A DNA stretch of 64,000 nt from Sphingomonas profundi. GTDB taxonomy: Bacteria > Pseudomonadota > Alphaproteobacteria > Sphingomonadales > Sphingomonadaceae. This document shows positions 54,428-62,599 of this stretch, in pieces. Where the stretch lies: positions 620,001 to 684,000 of the forward strand of contig NZ_CP046535.1 in assembly GCF_009739515.1 (NCBI RefSeq). The letters are read 5' to 3'. The first letter of the stretch is position 1; each line of letters opens with the position of its first letter. The position numbers were made by a program, and so were the translations under genes. Under the pieces are notes generated by a model. That model was not told where the DNA came from, ran no database searches, and saw only the letters and a program-made list of their open reading frames with translations.

Positions 54428-55127
54428 ATGGGTTTTCTTCGACCGCACCGGCCCTTGCTCCGATCCGCCGGATAGCGAAATCAGCATCGGCGGCAAGTTT
54501 CACGAATTTGAAATCGGGATGCCTGGTCTCGAACGACAGCTTCGGACGGGGCCTGCGGCGCCGACCCCAGATCTGAAAGACAGTCGGAACATTGTGCGGC
54601 TTGCCATTGAGGACAAAGGCGTTGTCCGGCACGTCCATTTCTTTGAGCAGGTGGAATGCGTGATCGAGGCGCTCCTGCGTCCTGATCTTGCGAAACGTCT
54701 TGGGCAGGATGAATGCAATAACGCTTGCCCACTTGGCGGCATGATTGAAGAAGCTCACCGCCAAGGCGGAATTTGTGCCAAATGGTGGATTGCCAACGAT
54801 AGCGATCGGTTGTCCGAAGTCGAGGCTTACGTTCAGGAAGTCAGCGGTTCTCACGCCAGGAAAGCGTGGGTCGCGATCGTATCCCAAACTGCCGGCCGGA
54901 AACAACCTGAAGAACGCTCCTTGGCCCGCGCTCGGTTCGACCATCAGGTAGATGAGTGGATCGATGTACTTGTCAAAGAAGTTGTATAGCGTCTCGGCTA
55001 CTTCTCCGGTGGTGTAGAACTGGTCCAGGCTCATGTCCGATGTGGCATTGTCGTTGGACGCTGCGCGGCCGAACGTCACCAGAGGTGATGGCTCGAAGAT
55101 TTCAGCCGGAGACGGCGTGGGGCTCAT
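54428..55127 (-). pseudogene. Adenine-type DNA methyltransferase, 3' end cut by IS21
   Basis: About 233 residues remain. SAM-binding motif I is in MVEPSAGQGAFFRL and the catalytic motif in IAIVGNPPFGTNSALA (NPPF, as in N6-adenine or N4-cytosine methyltransferases); then FILPKTFRKIRTQERL. The frame reaches the IS at 54427 and continues a few codons into it. The target-recognition part is missing. ATG at 55127. No restriction endonuclease partner is recognised, so it may have been an orphan or part of the neighbouring defence cluster. Confidence 0.8.
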
Positions 55128-55218
55128 GATGCGCGTGTCTTCTTTGGTGTTGGAGCGGATGCGTCACCGGCTATGTCGCTGGTCCAGTGCTCGCCGACAG
55201 AACGGCTACGCTCGTCGA

Positions 55219-56127
55219 CTATGCTTGCGCCTCTGCTGGCTGGTACTCGAGGGCGGGCGGCGCGACAGGGTTGCACCAGTCGACACTCGAGACGTAGAGC
55301 GACAGCAGGTGCTCGGAGAGGCCGGCGGCGCCTCGGTGCGCAATCTTGGCCCAGGCGTTCCAGCGGTCGGTGCGTGCCACCAGCCATGCATAGAAGCGGT
55401 CGCGCTCGCGCGTGTGGCCGAACGTGGTCGACCAGATCGTGCTGACCAGCGGCATCTTCTTGCCGGCTTTGCTGCGATCGATGAGCGTGATGGCGGGGGT
55501 GGACGCGATCTCCTCTCGCATGAAGATGCAGGGAAGGGTGGCGAGATCCACTGTCGGGTTGGCGATCTCGACCAGGTCACGGCTGCGGAGCAGATCAAGG
55601 GTCTGCTTGCCGACAGGCGCGCTGAAGATGTCGTCCTCTCGCGTGACCTTGAGCATGAGCAGCACGGCCCAGCCCTTATCGGTGAGTACATCGTCGAAAG
55701 CGCCATTACCCTCTGTGGTGAGCCCGTGAGCGCGCAGCCAGCTGCTGTACATCGCTCTGATCGCGAACCCTCCTTCAAAGAGATCGCCTGCGATTTCACG
55801 GGGCGAGGTGCCGACGCGCCGCCCCGCGACCGACAAAGCTGTCAGCAGGAGCTCCATCTGCTCGGTAAACCAGCCCGGCAGAGGCGCGGTCATCTTGAGT
55901 TCACCTGCCCACAGCGCGTGCCTGATGCTCTGCCATTCATTGCCATCCTCGTCCCGCACCTGGTCATCGGTGAAGCTCGAGCGGAGCCAGTACCCCCAGG
56001 GCAGATCCGGATCGCGGGTAGCCGCGTAGACGGTCGGCACCGGCACAGGCCGGTAGCCGATCGGGCCGCTGCGGCAGTGCTGGCACTGCACGCCCGTCCA
56101 GCGACCCCCGCTGTGGGCGCAGGTCAC
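55219..56127 (-). CDS. Hypothetical protein with N-terminal zinc-finger-like motif
   Basis: 302 residues from a GTG that overlaps the stop of the gene before it (GTGA). The N-terminus CAHSGGRWTGVQCQHC could coordinate zinc. The rest is mixed, with FDDVLTDKGWAVLLMLKV and RERDRFYAWLVARTDRW; no family recognised. Part of a leftward run of element genes ending near the methyltransferase. Confidence 0.55.
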   Translation of the reverse strand: MTCAHSGGRWTGVQCQHCRSGPIGYRPVPVPTVYAATRDPDLPWGYWLRSSFTDDQVRDEDGNEWQSIRHALWAGELKMTAPLPGWFTEQMELLLTALSVAGRRVGTSPREIAGDLFEGGFAIRAMYSSWLRAHGLTTEGNGAFDDVLTDKGWAVLLMLKVTREDDIFSAPVGKQTLDLLRSRDLVEIANPTVDLATLPCIFMREEIASTPAITLIDRSKAGKKMPLVSTIWSTTFGHTRERDRFYAWLVARTDRWNAWAKIAHRGAAGLSEHLLSLYVSSVDWCNPVAPPALEYQPAEAQA

Positions 56128-56672
56128 GCGGTGACCCTTTCGGCGGTGACCGGCAGCGACGCCGTGCCGCTCGGTGCGGGCAGTGCGGCCGGCTTGTCGA
56201 GCGCCGCGAGCCTGCTTGCGAGCTTCGCGCACTCGGCCGCGACGTAGTCGACACCGCGATAGCTGTCGCCGCGCACCTCCCGCGCGCTAGGGCGCCGCGA
56301 GGGCAGGTGGTCGCCATCCTGATCGCACTTGAAGCCCAGCCACCAGACCCGATCGGGCTTCCCGGCGGCGGGGACGTGGCACATCGCCTCGGCCTCTTCA
56401 CCGTGCTCGCACAGTCCGCTCTCGTCGAGGCCACGGTGGGCGGTGATGCCGAGCGCGGCCGGGATCGCGTCGTGCTCGAAGCCGAACAGCGGGTGCCCCG
56501 CCTCGATCCCGACATAGCCGCACAGATATCCACCGTCCGCGCACCGGCGGTGCATGCAGACGAGACCCGTCGCCGGGTCGGTCCAGACCCGCTTGTCCGG
56601 CTCCTCCTGCCAAGGCCCGTCACGCCATGCGAGCTTGCGGGTGGCGAAGCTGTTGTAGAGCTGATGCGTCAT
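56124..56672 (-). CDS. Hypothetical protein common to mobile elements
   Basis: 182 residues. Pattern AWRDGPWQEEPDKRVWTDPATGL... and VWWLGFKCDQDGDHLPSR recalls small proteins found in alphaproteobacterial phages and plasmids, in which WxGFDCxHxxDxxP is conserved. Role unknown. Overlaps the next gene start by four bases. Confidence 0.6.
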   Translation of the reverse strand: MTHQLYNSFATRKLAWRDGPWQEEPDKRVWTDPATGLVCMHRRCADGGYLCGYVGIEAGHPLFGFEHDAIPAALGITAHRGLDESGLCEHGEEAEAMCHVPAAGKPDRVWWLGFKCDQDGDHLPSRRPSAREVRGDSYRGVDYVAAECAKLASRLAALDKPAALPAPSGTASLPVTAERVTA

Positions 56673-56791
56673 GGGTGACCTCCGCTGATCAGCCGGCAGA
56701 GATCGCCGGCGCGTCCTCGCGACCGGTCCTACTTACGCTCGCCCGCGCACATGTCAACTACTCGACGCCACGCGGCGTCGAGCATATATGG

Positions 56792-57484
56792 TTAACGGCG
56801 CAGGCTCCTCCCTGGCACAAGCTGGAACCCCGGTTCACCGGCAAGCTCTTCGAGATCGTCACGCACATCGTTGCATGCGCTCGGCGGCAGCAGCCGACGC
56901 TCGCTGATCCAGCGCCACACCGCTGCACCAGCAGTGCCGATATCCAGCACGAGGCGCTGCCCGGCACCACCGAGGTCCGCTCGGATCGACCAGAGATCAT
57001 CAAGAGATTGACGCTCGACCAGGCGTATCCTCGACGGATGCGCCCGCGAACTGCCAGCCTCGTCGATCTGTCCCCAGAGTTCGGCGAGGATCACCACGAC
57101 GAGTGGATCGGTCGGGGAGGGGGAGGGAGGTGCGTCCCCGCCAAGTCTCGCGGTGATCGCGCGCAGGATCGACAGTTCGTTGTTGCGGCAGATTGGGATA
57201 GCGATGCTGGGCGTGAGATGCCCGTCCATCATCAGGAACGCCGCGATCAGCCTGCAGCACTGTCGCCACGTATAACCGCGGCGGATCGCGGCATCCTCCT
57301 GCATGCTGGCTGGCCAATCGTGCCGCGCGAACTGCTTCAACCGTGAGCGCAGCTTGCTGCGAACCTCATCACTCATGGTCGGGTAAAGATCGGCCGCTTC
57401 TGCTCCGGGACGCGCAGTGAGGGCGACATACGCCATGTCCTCGAGGTGTGAGGCGGATAGTCGCGGACGGGGCGAGTCGGTCAT
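56792..57484 (-). CDS. Hypothetical protein
   Basis: 230 residues from the ATG at 57484; helical, with RSRLKQFARHDWPASMQEDA and YTWRQCCRLIAAFLMMDGHL. No domain recognised. The similar plan of such proteins in element backbones suggests regulation or replication accessory, but this is not shown. Confidence 0.5.
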   Translation of the reverse strand: MTDSPRPRLSASHLEDMAYVALTARPGAEAADLYPTMSDEVRSKLRSRLKQFARHDWPASMQEDAAIRRGYTWRQCCRLIAAFLMMDGHLTPSIAIPICRNNELSILRAITARLGGDAPPSPSPTDPLVVVILAELWGQIDEAGSSRAHPSRIRLVERQSLDDLWSIRADLGGAGQRLVLDIGTAGAAVWRWISERRLLPPSACNDVRDDLEELAGEPGFQLVPGRSLRR

Positions 57485-57554
57485 GATGTTGGGATAGGCC
57501 GTCGGTCGCGGCGTCACAAAGCCCGAGCGCCAGTTACCGACAGCGCGGGTTTCC

Positions 57555-58007
57555 TCAGAACGCGTGCCACTCGGGCGTCACAGTCACGTTGGACCAACCC
57601 TCGGCACAATCGACCTCTTCGATCCGGAGGCTTATCAGCGCGGGAGGAGGATCGGCGAGAGAACCCAGAGTCTTCCCGGTCATGGCGCCGGCGCGCGTCG
57701 GCGGAACGGTGCCTGGGCAGGAGAACACGCAATGATTGCGGCTGTGCTCGCGGTAAAACCAGGATTTCCCCTTCGCTCCGCGCTGCTCGATGGACGCAAG
57801 AAGATAGTGATGACGGCGCGACACCGAGACGATGTTCAGCCCCGTTCTGTATCGGATAGCAGCCAGCAGCAGGTGATCGGCGCGGAGAATGCGGCCGCTC
57901 GCAGGTTTCAAGCGGTCGAAGGCTGCGTTGACCTCTCCCGGCGTGATACCGGCTTCCTCCAGCACTTGCCTGAAAGTGGCTGAACAAAAGAACGGGCGGA
58001 CTGCCAT
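57555..58007 (-). CDS. Hypothetical protein
   Basis: 150 residues; starts AVRPFFCSATFRQVLEEAGI and contains RADHLLLAAIRYRTGLNI. ATG at 58007 (GGAGGT 13 bases upstream); an ATG at 58028 is an alternative. No domain recognised. Leftward like its neighbours. Confidence 0.5.
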   Translation of the reverse strand: MAVRPFFCSATFRQVLEEAGITPGEVNAAFDRLKPASGRILRADHLLLAAIRYRTGLNIVSVSRRHHYLLASIEQRGAKGKSWFYREHSRNHCVFSCPGTVPPTRAGAMTGKTLGSLADPPPALISLRIEEVDCAEGWSNVTVTPEWHAF

Positions 58008-58098
58008 ATTCAGCCAGCGTACCTCCATGATTGGGTTGGAGAAAGGGTCGAGACACAGCTGACGGAGCGACGGTCGCTGAGGGCCAGACGTACATGCG

Positions 58099-58389
58099 TC
58101 AGAGGCTGCCCACGTCCGGGAACAGGCTGCGGTGGATCGTCAGCCGCATCGTGTCCTGCAGCGCACGCCGCATCAGGCAGCGCTGAACGCGCGTGGTCCG
58201 CTGCCAGGGATCGGCGCCGCCAGCCGTTGAAGCATCGATCAGGGCACGGTCGCTGCGGTGCTTGCGGCGGGCCAGCACGCTTCCGGTCACCGAGGCGATT
58301 GCAAGGGCGATCAGCCGAGGCAGGTGCGCCGCGGCTTCGATCAGCAGATACAGGATGACAATGGCAACGATGCTGGTTGGCGTGGACAT
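58099..58389 (-). CDS. Small membrane protein
   Basis: 96 residues with one N-terminal membrane helix (IVAIVILYLLIEAAAHL) followed by a basic cytoplasmic tail. ATG has AAAAGGAGAATTCC upstream, which fixes the start. Function unknown. Confidence 0.55.
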   Translation of the reverse strand: MSTPTSIVAIVILYLLIEAAAHLPRLIALAIASVTGSVLARRKHRSDRALIDASTAGGADPWQRTTRVQRCLMRRALQDTMRLTIHRSLFPDVGSL

Positions 58390-58554
58390 GGAATTCTCCT
58401 TTTCCTGAACCCTCCGAGGTTCATATCCAACCATCTCCGCACTCAACTTCGCGCCGCCATTTACCGGATGTGCGACGCCCCAATCTCAGAACCGATCGAG
58501 ATCACGGAGCGACACCCCCGCCAACATTAGCTGCCCGAGCCCAAGCGCTCGCTG

Positions 58555-58797
58555 TCATAGGACGATGTGGTGTCGCTCGATACGGATCGCCTCGAATTCC
58601 TCCCCCGGTGTGCATGGTAGTCTTACGATCGGCGAGTGCGCGAGCAGGTCACGAATGCTGTCTACGGTCATCGCCCGGCCGTTGGGCATTTTGGACGCGC
58701 CAAGCCCGGCTGCGTTGTGGGCGGCGCCATCGACCGTCCGGTGCACGCCCTGGAACGCGTCGCCCGGCTCGGCGAAGACGATGAAGCAGTGCCTCAT
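58555..58797 (-). CDS. Small protein overlapping the integrase 3' end
   Basis: 80 residues. Its ATG overlaps the integrase stop (ATGA), so it should be translated with the integrase. No helix-turn-helix is evident; contains FIVFAEPGDAFQGVHRTVDG and a C-terminal IRIERHHIVL strand. Its position would suit a recombination cofactor, but sequence gives no support beyond that. Confidence 0.5.
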   Translation of the reverse strand: MRHCFIVFAEPGDAFQGVHRTVDGAAHNAAGLGASKMPNGRAMTVDSIRDLLAHSPIVRLPCTPGEEFEAIRIERHHIVL

Positions 58798-60548
58798 GCG
58801 CCACCCCGTACCGGCTTGCTCCAATCAACCTTGTTGAACGCGGAGATGATCGGCGACCAGTCCACCATGTCGAACGTCACCCGGTCGAGCTCGCGACCGA
58901 GCGTCTTCAGGCGTGCGCCGATGCCGTAGCCATCGCCCGTCGTGACGCCGGCATGACCCATGATTTGATCCAGAATATATTTTTCAATGGTAGCGTCGCG
59001 CGCCAGATCCTTGAAGTTATGCCGCAAGCTGTGGAAGGCGAGTCGCGGATCGTCGCCTACTACCCGGTCGATTACGCGATTGGCGACCTGCGACGCGGCC
59101 TGGCAAAGCTTGTCGAACTTGTTAGATCTGAGCTCCGGGAACAGCCTGGTCTCGCCGGCTCCACGCAGTGCCGATACATAATCGTCGAAGCCGAGCCTCA
59201 GGATCATGCCGTGCAGCGGGATCATGCGTCGTGAGGTCTCGTTCTTCACTTGAGCGTCGATCCCCAGATCCAGATAGCGGATGCCGCCGTCCGTCTTGAC
59301 GTTGACGAGCTCGGTCTGCCCGATCTCCTCGATGCGCGCGCCGTTGGTCAGCCCGAGCAGGAACAACCAGGCCAGCGACCGGTCGGAAACCGTGTTGCGG
59401 GCCGAGGACCACGACTGCGGCCTGACGAACAGGTCGCTCGCGAACAGGCGGGCGAGCTCGTCGTCGAGGAACGGCCGCCTGAAGCCGCTGTGCTTGCTAT
59501 AGCCCTCGATGTGGATGCCCGCGCCCGCATTGCTGGCGATCCAGCGCTTGTTGAACGCGTGCTTCAGCAACGCCTGCAGATGTCCGATGCGGCGCTTCAC
59601 CGAGGCCGGTGCGACCTTCGGCTCCTGACCGTCTCCATATTTTGCGAGGCGCGCGTTGAAGGTCAGCGCCCGGTCTGCCCGCGGCATCGACGCGGGGAGT
59701 ACGGCGACGGCGTCCCGGAAATTGTAGAGCTGATCGGCGGTGATCGTGCTCACCGGCACGTCGCCCATGAAGTCGATGAAGTCGATGACGGTGGTACACG
59801 CTTCATGCGCTCCCTGCGCACCAGGTGCAGGCGTCTTGGTCTTCCACGCCTCGAGCAACTCGCCGAGCCGCATGTCGGGACGCAGGCGTGAGGTGGTCGG
59901 TCGAACGGGCGTGCTGATCGCCAGCCTGAGCTCGACCTGCTCGCGCTCGACGGCAGCGGTGACCGCATTCATGATGGCGATGTCGTTCTCGGCCGAACGG
60001 GCAAGATCGGCGAAGCCATCCCCGTCGCGGTAGCCGCCATGCACCCAGACGATCATGTGCTCGGCCATGCGCAGCGCATCGGCCCGCGACCGCGTGCGGA
60101 TCACACGCATCCACAGGTCGCCCGGCAGGCAGGCCGGGTCCATGGCAGCGATCCCCTGCGGGCTGGGATCGTTGAAGGTGGCGATCGGGGCGCCGCCCAG
60201 GATGGTCGATGCGGCCTCCTCTGCCCAGAAGATGTTGGCGAGGACCGGAAAGCGGTCCAGCCGGCCACCGACATGGGCAGCAGAGATTCGAGCGACTGCG
60301 TCGGCTGCGACCGCAGGCGTGATGATGGTTCTGGATGTCCGCTCGGCGATGGCGGCCCGCGCACGGGCGAACTGCTGCTCGAGCTCGGCATTGAGCGCGG
60401 GGAACAGCCTCCGTGCCTCATCAGGGTCCTTCGTGTCGAGCGACCGCTTGAACAGCTGCCGTCCGCCGAACTCGTCACGGAGCGGCTTGGGGATCTGCCG
60501 CCGGATGTAGAATGTGCCCGTTTCAGGATGCCGCCACGGCGTCGCCAT
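58794..60548 (-). CDS. Tyrosine recombinase (integrase) of the element
   Basis: 584 residues, long for the family. N-terminal DUF6538-like segment (WRHPETGTFYIRRQIPKPLR), a SAM-like core-binding domain around 230-330 (GELLEAWKTKTPAPGA; TITADQLYNFRDAV), and the catalytic domain with Arg in LTNGARIEEI, the HxxR box in HSLRHNF, GHA (DQIMGHAGVT) and the nucleophile Tyr in GDGYGIG. It starts 94 bp inside the tRNA-Glu end and faces away from it. This integrase should catalyse integration and excision at the 17-bp tRNA core. Confidence 0.93.
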   Translation of the reverse strand: MATPWRHPETGTFYIRRQIPKPLRDEFGGRQLFKRSLDTKDPDEARRLFPALNAELEQQFARARAAIAERTSRTIITPAVAADAVARISAAHVGGRLDRFPVLANIFWAEEAASTILGGAPIATFNDPSPQGIAAMDPACLPGDLWMRVIRTRSRADALRMAEHMIVWVHGGYRDGDGFADLARSAENDIAIMNAVTAAVEREQVELRLAISTPVRPTTSRLRPDMRLGELLEAWKTKTPAPGAQGAHEACTTVIDFIDFMGDVPVSTITADQLYNFRDAVAVLPASMPRADRALTFNARLAKYGDGQEPKVAPASVKRRIGHLQALLKHAFNKRWIASNAGAGIHIEGYSKHSGFRRPFLDDELARLFASDLFVRPQSWSSARNTVSDRSLAWLFLLGLTNGARIEEIGQTELVNVKTDGGIRYLDLGIDAQVKNETSRRMIPLHGMILRLGFDDYVSALRGAGETRLFPELRSNKFDKLCQAASQVANRVIDRVVGDDPRLAFHSLRHNFKDLARDATIEKYILDQIMGHAGVTTGDGYGIGARLKTLGRELDRVTFDMVDWSPIISAFNKVDWSKPVRGGA

Positions 60549-60615
60549 CGTCACCATCTGTCGTCCCGCTGTACCCGTCCGCTGTACCAGGCGGAGGTGA
60601 AACCAACGTAAAAGC

Positions 60616-60628
60616 TGGATTTCTGCGG
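60616..60628 (-). repeat. Candidate integrase arm site, right copy
   Basis: Reverse complement of CCGCAGAAATCCA found at 470-482. It is 13 bases inside the right core and between the core and the integrase gene. See the left copy. Confidence 0.5.
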
Positions 60629-60641
60629 ATTCGACCGGCTT

Positions 60642-60658
60642 TGGTGACCCCTACGGGA
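60642..60658. repeat. Right attachment-core copy within tRNA-Glu
   Basis: TGGTGACCCCTACGGGA, identical to 432-448, forms the 3' 17 bases of the tRNA gene. Direct repeat partner of the left copy. Confidence 0.85.
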
Positions 60659-60717
60659 CTCGAACCCGTGTTTTCGCCGTGAGAGGGCGACGTCCTAGAC
60701 CGCTAGACGAAGGGGCC
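60642..60717 (-). tRNA. tRNA-Glu(CTC)
   Basis: 76 nt including an encoded CCA. Cloverleaf: acceptor stem GGCCCCT/AGGGGTC, D arm with TCTAGCGGTCTAGGA, anticodon arm TCGCC-CTCTCAC-GGCGA with anticodon CTC, T arm with GGTTCGAGTCC. The 3' end is the integration target and remains intact, because the element's core supplies the same 17 bases. Confidence 0.97.
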
Positions 60718-60848
60718 GTGCGCGGAAGCCGGCTCATTGGCGGGCGCGGTCGCGTTCGTCAAGTCCCGTCGGGCGGCGGGTTGCGGGCGGGCCTTGCCCC
60801 TCGGCCCGCGCGGCTTCTACACCCAAGTGGGGCAGGAGGGGGAGCGGC

Positions 60849-62441
60849 ATGGCGAAGGCACGGGATCATGTGATCGACGGCAGGCGGGATCGGCTGGTGA
60901 TCCTCGCCTCCTCGCTCGGCACCGTGTTCGAGTGGTACGACTTCTTCGTCTACGGCACGCTCGCCACGGTCATCGCCAGATTGTTCTTCCCCGCGGCCAG
61001 CGAGACGGCCGGCTTCCTGCTGGTGCTGGCGACGTTCGGCGCGGGCTTCGGCGTGCGCCCGCTCGGCGCCATCCTGTTCGGCTATCTGGGCGATCGGCTC
61101 GGCCGCAAATACACGTTCCTCGTCACCGTCACGCTGATGGGCGTGGCCACCGCCGCCGTCGGCCTGCTGCCCACCTACGCGCAGGCCGGTATCGCCGCGC
61201 CTGTGCTGCTCGTGATCTGCCGGCTGCTGCAGGGCCTGGCGCTGGGCGGCGAATATGGCGGGGCCGCGATCTACGTGGCCGAGCATGCGCCGCCGCACCG
61301 GCGCGGCTTCTACACCAGCTTCATCCAGGCGAGCGTGATCGGTGGCTTCCTGCTGAGCCTGACGGTGGTGCTCTCGGCCAGCGCATTCGTCGCCCCGGCC
61401 GCGTGGCAGGCATGGGGCTGGCGCATCCCCTTCCTGTTCTCGATCCTGCTGCTGGCGATATCGCTGTGGATCCGGCTCAAGCTGAAGGAGAGCCCCGTCT
61501 TCCAGGCGATGAAGGCCGGCGGCGCGGTCGCCGCCAATCCGGTGCGGGAGAGCTTCGACAGCTGGGCGAAGGTGAGGCTGATTCTGGTCGCCCTGTTCGG
61601 CGTTGCCGCCGGGCTGACGGTGATCTGGTACACCGCGCAGTTCCAGGCGCTCTACTTCATCCAGAACACGCTGCGGATCGAGGACGATGCCGCGCGGCTG
61701 ATCGTGGGGGCGGGGGCGGTGTGCAGCCTCGGCTGGTTCATCCTGTTCGGCTGGCTCAGCGATCGCATCGGCCGCAAGCCGCCGATCGTGATCGGCTATG
61801 CGCTGACCCTGCTGCTGGTGTTCCCGCTGTTCCACTGGATGGCGGCGTCCGCCAATCCGGACCTCGCCGCCGCCATGGCGCGCGCGCCGGTGGAGGTGGC
61901 GGGCAGCGACTGCACCTACGATCCGTTCGCCACGAAGGGCCAGGCGACGCCGTGCGGGCGGCTGCTGGACGCGCTGTCAAGAAAGGGCGTGGCCTACACC
62001 AAGATCGCTGGCCCGGCGGGGGCGGCGCCGCGCGTCAGCATCGGCGGGCGGGCGATCGACGCCGCCGATCCCGCCGCGCTGGATGCGGCGCTCGCGGCGG
62101 CCGGCTACCGGCTCGGCAAGATCGTGCCGCCGCCGGCCGACGCGGCCCGGCTGGTGCTGGCGATCGTGACGATCGGCGCCCTCGCGGGCATGACCTACGG
62201 CCCCGCCGCGGCGCTGCTGGTGGAGCTGTTCCCGGCGCGCGTGCGCTACACCTCCATGTCCGTGCCATATCATATCGGCACCGGATATTTCGGCGGTTTC
62301 CTGCCGTTCATCAGCCAGTATATCGTCGCGCGCACCGGGGATCCGTTTTCCGGCCTGTGGTACATGGCCGGCGTGGTCGCCATGTCGCTGATCGTCACCA
62401 TGGTGTGGCTGCCGGAAACGGCGGGAAAGCCGCTCGACTGA
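60849..62441 (+). CDS. MFS transporter, metabolite:H+ symporter (ProP-like) family
   Basis: 530 residues, 12 membrane helices. ASSLGTVFEWYDFFVYGTLA and the loop GYLGDRLGRKYTFLVTVTLMG are signatures of the metabolite:H+ symporter group; GGEYGGAAIYVAEHAPPHRRG follows. Between helices 9 and 10 there is an unusual soluble insert of about 90 residues (around 350-440, including CTYDPFATKGQATPCGRLL) with a paired-cysteine loop. ATG preceded by GGAGGGGAGCGGC. It lies right of the tRNA and so is chromosomal. Substrate unknown (organic acid or betaine-like). Confidence 0.88.
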   Translation: MAKARDHVIDGRRDRLVILASSLGTVFEWYDFFVYGTLATVIARLFFPAASETAGFLLVLATFGAGFGVRPLGAILFGYLGDRLGRKYTFLVTVTLMGVATAAVGLLPTYAQAGIAAPVLLVICRLLQGLALGGEYGGAAIYVAEHAPPHRRGFYTSFIQASVIGGFLLSLTVVLSASAFVAPAAWQAWGWRIPFLFSILLLAISLWIRLKLKESPVFQAMKAGGAVAANPVRESFDSWAKVRLILVALFGVAAGLTVIWYTAQFQALYFIQNTLRIEDDAARLIVGAGAVCSLGWFILFGWLSDRIGRKPPIVIGYALTLLLVFPLFHWMAASANPDLAAAMARAPVEVAGSDCTYDPFATKGQATPCGRLLDALSRKGVAYTKIAGPAGAAPRVSIGGRAIDAADPAALDAALAAAGYRLGKIVPPPADAARLVLAIVTIGALAGMTYGPAAALLVELFPARVRYTSMSVPYHIGTGYFGGFLPFISQYIVARTGDPFSGLWYMAGVVAMSLIVTMVWLPETAGKPLD

Positions 62442-62599
62442 TCCGCCGGCGCCCTCACCTGCGTCCTAATTGCAACAGGGGCGGCGGGGAAGGGGCGACC
62501 TGATCTTAGTGGTAGTAGGACGCGGGGAGCGTATCGCGGATTGCGCCAGCATCAAGGTGGCGTTGCGCCAACGACACATCTTTTCCGGGGAGGAATTTT

